Below, piece by piece: positions 39,468-47,183 of a stretch of DNA of 53,756 bases (position 1 is its first letter; each line of letters opens with the position of its first letter). Under the pieces are notes generated by a model that made no database searches, was not told the origin of the DNA, and saw nothing but the letters and a program-made list of their open reading frames with translations. This stretch comes from Clostridiales bacterium (GTDB taxonomy: Bacteria; Bacillota; Clostridia; Christensenellales; Aristaeellaceae), in contig JAHZHZ010000016.1 of the NCBI GenBank assembly GCA_019419995.1, positions 1-53,756 of the forward strand. The letters run 5' to 3'. Made by a program: the position numbers and the translations under genes.

Positions 39468-41188
39468 CTTTTCCCAAGAATGAAGCCGTTAAGACACCAT
39501 GGATGCCCTTTATGAACGGAATTCCCGCACGGCTGGATTATTTTGAGGGCAGCATGTGCGAAGCGGTGGAGCGTTGTGGCCGCCAATATCCCGATTATAT
39601 TGCCTGTGACTTCATGGGCAGCCACATTAAATATGCTGAACTGGTGGAATCTATTTACGAATGTGCTCGGGCTCTGCGGGCAGTGGGCATTCGGGAAAAT
39701 GATCGGGTGACCATTGCTATGCCCAATGCGCCCCAGGCAGTTGCCATGTTCTATGCGGTCAACATGGTTGGCGCTGTGGCCAATATGATTCATCCTCTTT
39801 CCGCCGAGGGGGAAATTGAGTTCTATCTGAATGATTCCAAATCTGTGGCGGCACTGACGTTGGATCAGTTTTATGGTAAATTTGCCAATATCCGCAAAAA
39901 TACGCCTACTCTCAAGACCCTGATTGTAGCCAGTGTCAAGGATGCCCTCAAGCCTCTGCTGAAGTTGGGTTACAGTGTTACCGAGGGCAGAAAGATCGCG
40001 CCCATTCCCAAAAATGCCGATTGCGTTAGTTGGAAGAAGTTTCTGGCAAACGGAAAACAATTCGCGGGGGATCCCAGGGTTAACCGCGGCGCGCAGGATC
40101 CGGCGGTCATCCTCTATAGCGGTGGCACCACGGGTGTTACCAAGGGAATTCTATTGTCCAATTTGAATTTCAATGCTCTGGGTGCACAGATCGTGGCCAC
40201 CAATCCCATGTATATCCCGGGCGATAAGATGTTGACGATCATGCCCATGTTCCATGGCTTTGGGTTGGGGGTGAGTGTTCATTCCATGCTGGTCAACGGT
40301 GGCCGTTGCGTGCTGGTGCCCCGCTTTACACCTAAGACTTACGCTCAGTTGCTTCAGAAACATCATCCTAATTTTATCGCTGGTGTGCCTACGTTGTATG
40401 AAGCGCTGCTCCGCTTGGATGGGTTGGAGAAGTTGGATCTCTCTTGCCTTAAGGGTATGTTTTCCGGCGGTGATTCTCTACCCGTAGAGTTGAAGAAGCG
40501 TATCGACGCCTTCCTGAAAGCTCATGGGGCCACCATTGAGGTGCGGGAGGGCTATGGCACCACCGAATGTGTCACAGCCTGCTGCCTCACTCCTTCGGGT
40601 TTGGCCAGGGAAGGTTCCATTGGCATTCCCTTCCCGGACACCTATTTTAAGATTGTCAAGCCGGGTACAGAGGAGGAATTGCCCTACGGGGAAGAGGGTG
40701 AGATTTGCCTGGCCGGTCCCACGGTTATGTTGGAATATGTCAACCATCCTGAGGAGACCGCTAGAACGCTGCGTCGCCATGGAGATGGGCTCACCTGGGT
40801 TTACACGGGCGATCTGGGTATGATGGATGCGGATGGATACGTCTATTTCCGTCAGCGCATCAAGCGCATGATCATCACCTCCGGCTACAATGTCTATCCC
40901 TCGCAGATTGAGGCTTTGTTGGATAAGCATGAATATGTGCACATGAGTTGTGTCATTGGGGTGCGGGATCCCTATAAGATGCAGAAAGTTAAGGCTTTTA
41001 TTGTGCTCAAGCCGGGTTTCAAGCCTTCAGAGCAGGTAAAGCAGGAAATCATGGACTATTGTCGCAAGAATATTGCCAAATACGCTCTGCCCTATGACAT
41101 CGAGTTCAGAGAGGATCTGCCTAAGACTCTGGTGGGCAAGGTGGCCTACCGGATTCTTGAGGAAGAAGAAGCCAGAAAGGCTGCGTGA
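39464..41188 (+). CDS. Acyl-CoA ligase (AMP-forming, class I adenylate-forming)
   Basis: A 574-residue ANL-family enzyme that activates a carboxylic acid as acyl-AMP and then thioesterifies it to CoA. Motifs: YSGGTTGVTKG (from residue 218, P-loop), EGYGTTECV (A5), YTGDLGMMDADGYVYF (A7), RIKRMIITSGYNVYPSQIE (A8) and the catalytic Lys in KTLVGKVAYR (A10). Similarity to fatty-acyl ligases suggests a medium or long chain acid. The start is GTG at 39464, overlapping the E2-like stop (GTGA). The substrate and any link to lipid or polyketide-like metabolism are unknown. Confidence 0.92.
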   Translation: MTFPKNEAVKTPWMPFMNGIPARLDYFEGSMCEAVERCGRQYPDYIACDFMGSHIKYAELVESIYECARALRAVGIRENDRVTIAMPNAPQAVAMFYAVNMVGAVANMIHPLSAEGEIEFYLNDSKSVAALTLDQFYGKFANIRKNTPTLKTLIVASVKDALKPLLKLGYSVTEGRKIAPIPKNADCVSWKKFLANGKQFAGDPRVNRGAQDPAVILYSGGTTGVTKGILLSNLNFNALGAQIVATNPMYIPGDKMLTIMPMFHGFGLGVSVHSMLVNGGRCVLVPRFTPKTYAQLLQKHHPNFIAGVPTLYEALLRLDGLEKLDLSCLKGMFSGGDSLPVELKKRIDAFLKAHGATIEVREGYGTTECVTACCLTPSGLAREGSIGIPFPDTYFKIVKPGTEEELPYGEEGEICLAGPTVMLEYVNHPEETARTLRRHGDGLTWVYTGDLGMMDADGYVYFRQRIKRMIITSGYNVYPSQIEALLDKHEYVHMSCVIGVRDPYKMQKVKAFIVLKPGFKPSEQVKQEIMDYCRKNIAKYALPYDIEFREDLPKTLVGKVAYRILEEEEARKAA

Positions 41189-41196
41189 GTAAATTG

Positions 41197-41229
41197 AGCC
41201 GCCGGTGGGATATTCCACCGGCGGCTTTC
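41197..41229. terminator. Terminator after the acyl-CoA ligase
   Basis: A 12-bp perfect stem (41197-41208 with 41215-41226, loop GATATT) ends in CTTTCAT on the plus strand. On the minus strand the tail is CAATTTAC, so it may also serve the convergent methyltransferase gene. Confidence 0.7.
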
Positions 41230-41246
41230 ATATGGGAATTTGTGGA

Positions 41247-42125
41247 TTATTGGGTGCTACAGATTTGACAAAGTGTGCGAATATGTTCAGGGGTGGTACC
41301 GCAGCATCCCCCTAAAATGCTTGCCCCCGCCTTCTGTAGCTTGCGCATTTCCCGGGCGAACTTACCGGGAGACATGGAATATACAGCGCTGCCATCTTCA
41401 AGGATTGTCGGCATGCCTGCATTGGGCTTGGCTATAATAGGTACGGGAGAAAGTTCAGCCATACGGGCAATGACGCTTAAATATAGCTCAGGCCCCTGGC
41501 CGCAATTGACACCTATGGCGTCTGCGCCCAATTCTGGCAACAAATGCGCTGCTTGTTCTGCATCTCCGTCAAAATAAGCTGCACCGATGCTGTCCAGGGT
41601 GAGGGTACAGAGGACGGGTAGTTCGGAAAGGGATCGTATGGCTTCAATGGCAGCACTACATTCGGTGATTCCGAGCATGGTTTCCACCACGAACAGATCC
41701 ACGCCTGCTTCCAGCAGCGCTTCTGCCTGCTGGCGGTAGACTTCTATCAGATGGGCATAGCTGATTTCACCAGGGACATCTGGACGCTTGCCGGTAGTGG
41801 TAATGTCGCCGGCGACCAGTGCCCGCCCATCGGAGGCTTGACGGCTCAGTGCCACCAGTGCCCGATTCATTTTGCCTGCATCTACATCCAGATCGTACAT
41901 GGATAGGTTGACGGCGTTGGCGCCAAAGGTGGGCGCATAAAGAATTTGGCTGCCAGCTTCCACGTAGGAACGCTGTAAATCCACTAAAACCTGAGGGTGC
42001 TCCAGCACCCAAGCTTCGGTATTCACTCCAGCAGGCAGACCGGCGGCACGCAGGTTTGAACCCGTGGCTCCATCCAGAAATACGGGACCTGTATGTACCA
42101 TCTGGGAAAATTCGCTGCGAGTCAT
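41247..42125 (-). CDS. Homocysteine S-methyltransferase family protein
   Basis: A 292-residue barrel methyltransferase using zinc to activate a thiol. The zinc ligands are present: VNCGQGP, then GGCCGTTPEHI at the C-terminus. The N-terminal FLDGATGSNLRAAGLP matches the homocysteine-binding region of MetH/BHMT/MmuM proteins. It lacks cobalamin and folate domains, so the methyl donor could be S-methylmethionine, or a separate corrinoid or pterin partner. The GTG at 42134 overlaps the Shine-Dalgarno AAAGGAG. The ATG at 42125 lies 8 nt beyond it and is the better start. It is downstream of the nucleotidyltransferase gene on the same strand. Confidence 0.9.
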   Translation of the reverse strand: MTRSEFSQMVHTGPVFLDGATGSNLRAAGLPAGVNTEAWVLEHPQVLVDLQRSYVEAGSQILYAPTFGANAVNLSMYDLDVDAGKMNRALVALSRQASDGRALVAGDITTTGKRPDVPGEISYAHLIEVYRQQAEALLEAGVDLFVVETMLGITECSAAIEAIRSLSELPVLCTLTLDSIGAAYFDGDAEQAAHLLPELGADAIGVNCGQGPELYLSVIARMAELSPVPIIAKPNAGMPTILEDGSAVYSMSPGKFAREMRKLQKAGASILGGCCGTTPEHIRTLCQICSTQ

Positions 42126-42165
42126 TTGGATCACTCCTTTGCGGGAACATTCACCGCAATGATGT

Positions 42166-42190
42166 GGCGGGATGGTTGTCCCATCCCGCC
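42166..42190. repeat. GC-rich hairpin upstream of the homocysteine methyltransferase gene
   Basis: GGCGGGATGG and CCATCCCGCC (10-bp stem) lack a T-run on the minus strand. It could be a weak terminator of the preceding gene, seen from either strand, or a leader structure of the methyltransferase gene. Confidence 0.45.
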
Positions 42191-42219
42191 GCTTATATTA
42201 TCATAGTTACTGCAAGAAT

Positions 42220-44553
42220 TCAATCCCTGCCATTTGCTAGCAGACGTTGAATTTCCTGCCCGTAAAAATCACAGAGCTCTCGGGCAACTTCCATATCGGC
42301 GGCCTCAGCCATGACTTTGAGACCAGTTTCCTTCTCATCCGGACTCAACCAGGCCCAGCCTCGCTGTTCCTGGAGGCGCAGACCGCCACCCAATTCAGCG
42401 TTGGGAGCGGCTTCTGCCAGTGTATGGAGCAAACGCCCGCTTTCAGAAGAGGGTACAGGAATGTTCTTTAAACTTTGATAGGCCGTGGGCATACTTTCCC
42501 GCCATTGTTTCAAGGACAGGCCCCTGCTTGTCAGTTCTGAAATAAAGGCGAGAGCAAAGCACAGGCCGTCAAATTGAAGAGCGAACTGAAGCGGGGATTT
42601 TTCGGCCACTGCACCCATCCATACGGCAGCTTCTCCCGGCAGATATTGAGCATGAGCACCCATTGAATCGGCCAGAACATCAATGGCGCGAGTGGCGTGA
42701 GGGGGGAGAATTAAGTGTCTTTCTCCCCGCATCAGAGCTACCCAGGCGCAGGCCAACTGGCGCTCCACCTCGCTGAGAGGGCCTTTGGCATCGGAGATTG
42801 TGGCCTGTTCACCACTTTCGTCAAAGCAAATGGCCAGCTCCTCAGCAGAGGGCAATAGCTGTTCCACATTCCATTCGCATCGGACACTGAGGCCGCACCG
42901 AACGCAGGTCCGCTCTGCCAGAGCTGCCATATAACTCTTGGGGGCATGCAGGGCTATGGCTGGAGCATAGAGGGGGTCGGCCTGAAACATGGCGGCTGCT
43001 GTGGCTACATAGACGCTTTCCGTGTTTCCGGCAGACTCCATGGGCAAGGTTACCCCGCTAAAGGGTCCGGCAAAATCCTGCCGTTCAAACAGTTTTAAAA
43101 TGCTGCGCTGAATGCGTTCCTTTAGACGGACACCTGCGCTATCCAGGGGGGTGAGCCTGTCTTCTTCTACCATCAGTGCTGCGTCAGCTCCTAGAATCTT
43201 CAGGGAGTTTCTCAGTTGGGGAAGGGTACAGACACCTGCGTCAACCAGCTGTACGCCCTGAGCCATGGCGCCTGCAGCGGCGGCGTGCCACATGGCCTGC
43301 GCCACAGTGGAAGCACTTCGCCCCAGAAGTAGTTCCCGAGGCTTCATTTCTGCAACACAGCTCTGGACTGCCCGGGCTGTCTGTGCAGGAGATTCGAGGC
43401 AAAGGGCGCCGCCGATGAAGCGTTGTTCCCGGCGGGACCCCCACACAATGTTTTCCTCTGGACGTTCTCCTTCAGGTATGGATTTGCGGGGCCAAAGCTT
43501 AACACCCGGTGATAGGGTGGCACGGGCACCTATGCGGGAAGAACTGCCTACCACACTCTCCTCATAGAGTTGGGCCCCTTCGCCTACAATTGCATTGACG
43601 CCCAATACACAGCCGCGCAGTTGAGCCTGAGGTTCCACGCGAGCTCCCGTAAAGAGGATACTGCGTTTGATGCTGGCACCTGGAGCCACAAAGCAGCCTT
43701 CACTGATAACGCTGTAGGCCCCGATCTGTGCTCCCGCGGCGACATGTGCACCCGGGGCAATATACACTGGGGATTCCACCACACATCCAGGTTCGAGAAT
43801 GGCGCCCTGGGTAGAAGGATTAAGACCTTCCAGGTGAATCCGTCCCTCCAGAGCATCCACGTGGACCTTTAGATAAGCGGCTACGTCGCCGACATCGCAC
43901 CAGTATCCTTCCAGTGTGCATCCATATACAGGTAGACCCTGTTTTACAAGAGCTGGGAAGAGATCGTGACCAAAGTCGTATGCGCCGCTATCTGGGATAT
44001 ATTTGAGTACCTCCGGTTCCAGAATATAAATGCCGGTGTTAATTTGATCGGAATATACATCGCTACGGCCGGGCTTTTCATGGAAGGAGCGCACGCGGCC
44101 GTCCCTCTCAGTAACCACCATGCCGTATTCCTGAGGGGTACCTGATCTGACCAGCACGAGAGTGGCCAGTGCGCCGCGGACTCTGTGAAAATCCAGAGCA
44201 GCCTGAAGGTTCAGGTCCATGATGCCGTCACCGGAGAGCACGATAAAGCGTTCGTCGAGGAAGGAGCGGGCCTGTCCCACGCTACCTGCAGTCCCCAGAG
44301 GTGTTTTTTCAATATAATAATGGAGTTTTACGCCCAAAGTTGTCCCGTCACCAAAATAATCGGTGATTGTATCGGGCAAATAGCCAAGAGTCGCGCCTAT
44401 TTCATTGATTCCGAAGCGCCTGAGTTGATGAATAGCATATTCCATCATGGGTTTCCCCATTAGGCGCAGCATCGGTTTGGGACAATCGCATGTCAGGGGT
44501 CTCAGGCGCGAGCCCTCGCCGCCCGCCATGATGATCGCTTTCAAATCCTTCAC
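42220..44553 (-). CDS. Sugar-phosphate nucleotidyltransferase fused to a degenerate phosphoglucomutase-like domain
   Basis: 777 residues. The N-terminal third is a nucleotidyltransferase (KAIIMAGGEGSRLRPLT, LSGDGIMD, FHEKP, NTGIYILEPEVL). It is followed by left-handed beta-helix hexapeptides (about 260-370, such as GAHVAAGAQIGAYSVISEG), as in mannose-1-phosphate guanylyltransferases. The C-terminal half aligns with phosphomannomutase/phosphoglucomutase domains. However, the phosphoserine loop (TASHNP) is replaced by MVEEDRLTPLD, and the metal loop (DGDxDR) by FDESGEQAT, so that half is probably not a mutase. Start choice among ATG 44580, GTG 44553 (behind AGGAAAGGAAC) and TTG 44544 is uncertain. 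Likely role: nucleotide-sugar supply for surface glycans. Confidence 0.82.
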   Translation of the reverse strand: MKDLKAIIMAGGEGSRLRPLTCDCPKPMLRLMGKPMMEYAIHQLRRFGINEIGATLGYLPDTITDYFGDGTTLGVKLHYYIEKTPLGTAGSVGQARSFLDERFIVLSGDGIMDLNLQAALDFHRVRGALATLVLVRSGTPQEYGMVVTERDGRVRSFHEKPGRSDVYSDQINTGIYILEPEVLKYIPDSGAYDFGHDLFPALVKQGLPVYGCTLEGYWCDVGDVAAYLKVHVDALEGRIHLEGLNPSTQGAILEPGCVVESPVYIAPGAHVAAGAQIGAYSVISEGCFVAPGASIKRSILFTGARVEPQAQLRGCVLGVNAIVGEGAQLYEESVVGSSSRIGARATLSPGVKLWPRKSIPEGERPEENIVWGSRREQRFIGGALCLESPAQTARAVQSCVAEMKPRELLLGRSASTVAQAMWHAAAAGAMAQGVQLVDAGVCTLPQLRNSLKILGADAALMVEEDRLTPLDSAGVRLKERIQRSILKLFERQDFAGPFSGVTLPMESAGNTESVYVATAAAMFQADPLYAPAIALHAPKSYMAALAERTCVRCGLSVRCEWNVEQLLPSAEELAICFDESGEQATISDAKGPLSEVERQLACAWVALMRGERHLILPPHATRAIDVLADSMGAHAQYLPGEAAVWMGAVAEKSPLQFALQFDGLCFALAFISELTSRGLSLKQWRESMPTAYQSLKNIPVPSSESGRLLHTLAEAAPNAELGGGLRLQEQRGWAWLSPDEKETGLKVMAEAADMEVARELCDFYGQEIQRLLANGRD

Positions 44554-44601
44554 GTTCCTTTCCTGTTTTGCGTCATGCACTGCCCGCTTGCGGGCTTACG
44601 A

Positions 44602-44630
44602 ATTCTGAAAAATTGGATTGCCGTATGCAA
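44602..44630 (-). promoter_or_regulatory. Probable promoter of the nucleotidyltransferase gene
   Basis: Minus strand: TTGCAT (44630-44625), 17-nt spacer, CAGAAT (44607-44602). A short GCCCGC/GCGGGC hairpin (44582-44595) lies just before the start region. Confidence 0.5.
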
Positions 44631-44705
44631 AGAGCATTTTTCCCGTTTGAAAACAAATTTATTCAGTTGTAATGACGATTAGAAGGAAAGGTACCTGTAT
44701 GGAAC

Positions 44706-44728
44706 AAAAACAGGCGTGGCGCCAGGAA
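44706..44728 (-). terminator. Weak candidate terminator of the collagen-glycosyltransferase operon
   Basis: GGCG-TGG-CGCC is a short stem flanked on the minus strand by TGTTTTTG. It lies about 50 nt past the glycosyltransferase stop. The stem is short, so confidence is low. Confidence 0.4.
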
Positions 44729-44773
44729 AAATTATCCATTTTTTATCGAGAGTAGCCCCGAAAAAAAGATATC

Positions 44774-45862
44774 TTAGTTATTTGATTCTACCATGTGCGT
44801 AAGTAATGCAACATTGCCCTGTAAACGTTCGTTTGCTGGTTCCAGTTCCAGCGCTTTGCGCGCTTCTAAAAGCGCTTCCCGCTGGCGACCCGTGCGGGAA
44901 AAGGCGATGGTGCGGAGATCGTGGGGCAGACTTCCCCAGGGCGCTTCTTCACAGATATAGCTTCGAGGACGATCCCTGATTTTCAGTGCACAGCCTGTGA
45001 AATAGAGGACGCCTTCCCAGTCCTTTTGATCATAAAGCATGCGGGCAAGATCCATATATCCCTCTCTGAGGTGCGGTGCTTCTACAATGGCGCGGAGATA
45101 CCAGTCCCGAGCTAGATTTGATTGTCCCTTTTCTCTGTAGGAACGAGCAATGAAGCGCATGGATGCCGCCCGCTCGTCTCGCCAAGTGGCGCTGGGCATG
45201 TTTAGATGCGCCTGAAGGGTCCGGATACAATCGTCCCAGCGCCCTCGGAACATGTATTCTCTGCCCAGATAGTGCATGTTTCGGTCATCCCCAGGGTCTT
45301 CCTGGACTGAGAGTTCCAACAGCCCCAGATATTGGCTTCGGGATTTGGTAGGATCTGCAAGGTGGTTTAACTGCACTCCCTCCACAATAATTGCAGGACC
45401 TGGCACGCCTGGTCCCACCCATTGCAGAACCTCATGTACAGGATGGATCCAGCGGTAGCCGTGGCGCGCATGTGCGTTTGAGAGCCAGAAGACTACGCCC
45501 TCACCGCCATCGGGACGGAAGCTCCAGGTGTAGCGATAGCCGGCCGTACCTGTGCCTGGTTTCCAAGCATTTTCCATTTTTTGGCGCCAACCCGGCTCAA
45601 AGACTTCATCTAGATCTGTGCAGACGCAGATGTCCGTATCCTCAGGCACCAGTTCCAAGGAGCGGTTACGGGCCACATCAAAGCGCCATGGCACGATCTG
45701 TTCCACCTTTACCTTGGCTCCACGTGCCTGCAATAGATGCACACTGTCATCTGTGGAACCCGTGTCCAATACTACCACTTCATCTGCCTCACTCATGGAG
45801 TCCATCCATCGTTGGGCAAACTTTTCTTCATTTTTGCATATGGCATAGACGACAATTTTCAC
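44774..45862 (-). CDS. Family 2 glycosyltransferase with C-terminal TPR-like helices
   Basis: A 362-residue cytoplasmic GT-A enzyme: VVYAICKNEEKFAQRW at the N-terminus, VVLDTGSTDDS, and the metal-binding CTDLDEVFEPGW (DxD). The C-terminal half (about 200-362) is helical and TPR-like (YLGREYMFRGRWDDCIRTLQ, ALLEARKALELEPANERLQG), as in SgtA-type protein glycosyltransferases. The gene follows a collagen-like gene on the same strand by about 100 nt. In C. difficile, sgtA sits beside bclA3 and glycosylates it; the same job is likely here. AGGAGG with the GTG at 45862 gives correct spacing, whereas the ATG at 45871 abuts the ribosome binding site. Confidence 0.88.
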   Translation of the reverse strand: MKIVVYAICKNEEKFAQRWMDSMSEADEVVVLDTGSTDDSVHLLQARGAKVKVEQIVPWRFDVARNRSLELVPEDTDICVCTDLDEVFEPGWRQKMENAWKPGTGTAGYRYTWSFRPDGGEGVVFWLSNAHARHGYRWIHPVHEVLQWVGPGVPGPAIIVEGVQLNHLADPTKSRSQYLGLLELSVQEDPGDDRNMHYLGREYMFRGRWDDCIRTLQAHLNMPSATWRDERAASMRFIARSYREKGQSNLARDWYLRAIVEAPHLREGYMDLARMLYDQKDWEGVLYFTGCALKIRDRPRSYICEEAPWGSLPHDLRTIAFSRTGRQREALLEARKALELEPANERLQGNVALLTHMVESNN

Positions 45863-45964
45863 ACTTCTCATCCTCCTACCGCTTTTATGGAAAGGGCTGC
45901 CGCTGAAGAGCGGCAGCCAGGTCTTGAAAGCAGATCTCATTTAAATCGATCTAATTTCGATACG

Positions 45965-46948
45965 TCAGGAACTGAGCAGTCCTGCGGAGCGCAGGTTTGC
46001 AAGAAGTTGGTTGAATTGGGTGACTACATCGGTTTCCGAAGTGGCGTTGGTTACCGCAGCTGCAGGGGTAATGCTTGCAGTTCGTCCTGCAGGACCAGTT
46101 GCGCCCGTGGGACCTGTGGGTCCAGTGGGACCGGTAGCGCCCGTACCTTCAGGACCCGTGGGACCAGTGGCGCCTTCAGGGCCTGTGGGTCCAGTGGGAC
46201 CGGTAGCACCTGTACCTTCGGGCCCGGTGGGACCGGTGGCGCCTTCGGGGCCAGTGGGTCCAGTGGGACCGGTAGCGCCCGTACCTTCGGGCCCGGTGGG
46301 ACCAGTTGCGCCTTCGGGTCCAGTGGGTCCAGTGGGACCGGTGGCACCCGTACCTTGTGGGCCCGTGGGTCCAGTGGCGCCTTCGGGACCTGTGGGTCCG
46401 GTAGGGCCGGTAGCACCTGAACCCGTGGGGCCGGTGGGACCGGTAGCACCTTCGGGCCCAGTGGGTCCGGTAGGACCAGTAGCACCTGAGCCCGTGGGGC
46501 CGGTGGGACCAGTAATGCCACCGGGTCCGGTGGGTCCGGTAGGACCGGTGGGGCCCGTGGCACCCGAACCCGTGGGTCCAGTGGCACCGGCAGGACCGGT
46601 GGGCCCAGTAGCGCCGGTAGGACCGGTAACCGTTACCAGATCAAAGTCCGGCGATGAACCTGGGGTACCGGTAGGATCGTCTACATTGGCAAAATACAGG
46701 GCGCCGTCATAAAACAGTAACGTTCCATATGGATAATCAGTTCCAGGGACAAAGGGCGTCGTGGAGTCCAGGCCAGCGCCGGCAGGGCCGGTGGGACCCG
46801 TAGGGCCGGTGGGACCTGTGGGACCGGAGGGACCCATAGGGCCTACCGGTCCCATGGGGCCAGGTGGGCAGCACCGGTTGGAGCAGGGATTCCAACAGCC
46901 GTTTCCGCAGGAAGGGTTGTGGGAATTTCCACAGCAGTTGTTGCGCAT
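45965..46948 (-). CDS. Collagen-like surface protein with periodic triplet-register breaks
   Basis: 327 residues. A Cys-rich N-terminus (seven Cys in residues 5-27) leads to a short Gly-X-Y segment (30-58). Next come a small globular insert (59-108, PYGTLLFYDGALYFANVDDP), the main stalk (109-288) and a short C-terminal tail of Ala/Thr residues with DVVTQFNQLLANLRSAGLL, a motif shared by many exosporium collagens. Within the stalk, six 23-residue units read G(S/T)-GAT-GPT-GPT-GPE-GAT-GPT-GP(E/T/Q), so each unit breaks the triplet register by two residues. Thr-rich triplets are likely O-glycosylation sites for the adjacent glycosyltransferase. ATG 46948 follows GAGAGGAG; the frame to 46999 lacks a site. 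Confidence 0.88.
   Translation of the reverse strand: MRNNCCGNSHNPSCGNGCWNPCSNRCCPPGPMGPVGPMGPSGPTGPTGPTGPTGPAGAGLDSTTPFVPGTDYPYGTLLFYDGALYFANVDDPTGTPGSSPDFDLVTVTGPTGATGPTGPAGATGPTGSGATGPTGPTGPTGPGGITGPTGPTGSGATGPTGPTGPEGATGPTGPTGSGATGPTGPTGPEGATGPTGPQGTGATGPTGPTGPEGATGPTGPEGTGATGPTGPTGPEGATGPTGPEGTGATGPTGPTGPEGATGPTGPEGTGATGPTGPTGPTGATGPAGRTASITPAAAVTNATSETDVVTQFNQLLANLRSAGLLSS
46128..46541 (-). repeat. Six tandem 69-bp repeats in collagen-like gene 2
   Basis: A marker word (GTACCTTC or a variant, plus-strand reading) recurs at 46143, 46212, 46281 and 46350. The variant positions 46418 and 46487 continue the same 69-bp spacing. Outer limits are approximate. Units differ mainly at third codon positions. 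Confidence 0.85.
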
Positions 46949-47091
46949 GAGAAAAGCTCCTCTCTTTGGGTTGTGGCGGCAGCGTTTGACGCTGGCCATC
47001 CACTTTCAGATGTATGCGGCTGAATGGAAAACGGTGCAAAACTACGTGAGGAAAAATTTTCTGACAGATTCCCTTTCGAGAATTATGGAGG

Positions 47092-47138
47092 AATAAATAA
47101 AACTCCTGCCAAAACAAGGAGTGGAGTTTTGGCAGGAG
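47092..47138. terminator. Terminator of the peptide transporter operon
   Basis: CTCCTGCCAAAAC and GTTTTGGCAGGAG form a 13-bp stem (47103-47115 with 47126-47138). The minus-strand tail is TTTTATTTATT and the plus-strand tail is also T-rich. It ends the operon whose last gene stops at 47184. Confidence 0.88.
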
Positions 47139-47183
47139 TATGTTTTCTTTTTTATTTCTAGAGCGTAAAGGTAGAAGCGGGAA

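Noticed and set aside
43176..43418. Plus-strand frames opposite the nucleotidyltransferase gene
   Set aside because: Short, without start signals, and explained by antisense of the beta-helix region.
46128..46541. Regular 69-bp spacing suggestive of a CRISPR array
   Set aside because: The repeats are contiguous, coding and have no unique spacers; they are collagen units.
46011..46712. Long plus-strand Pro-Val-Gly frame across collagen-like gene 2
   Set aside because: Same cause: an antisense shadow of the triplet repeats.
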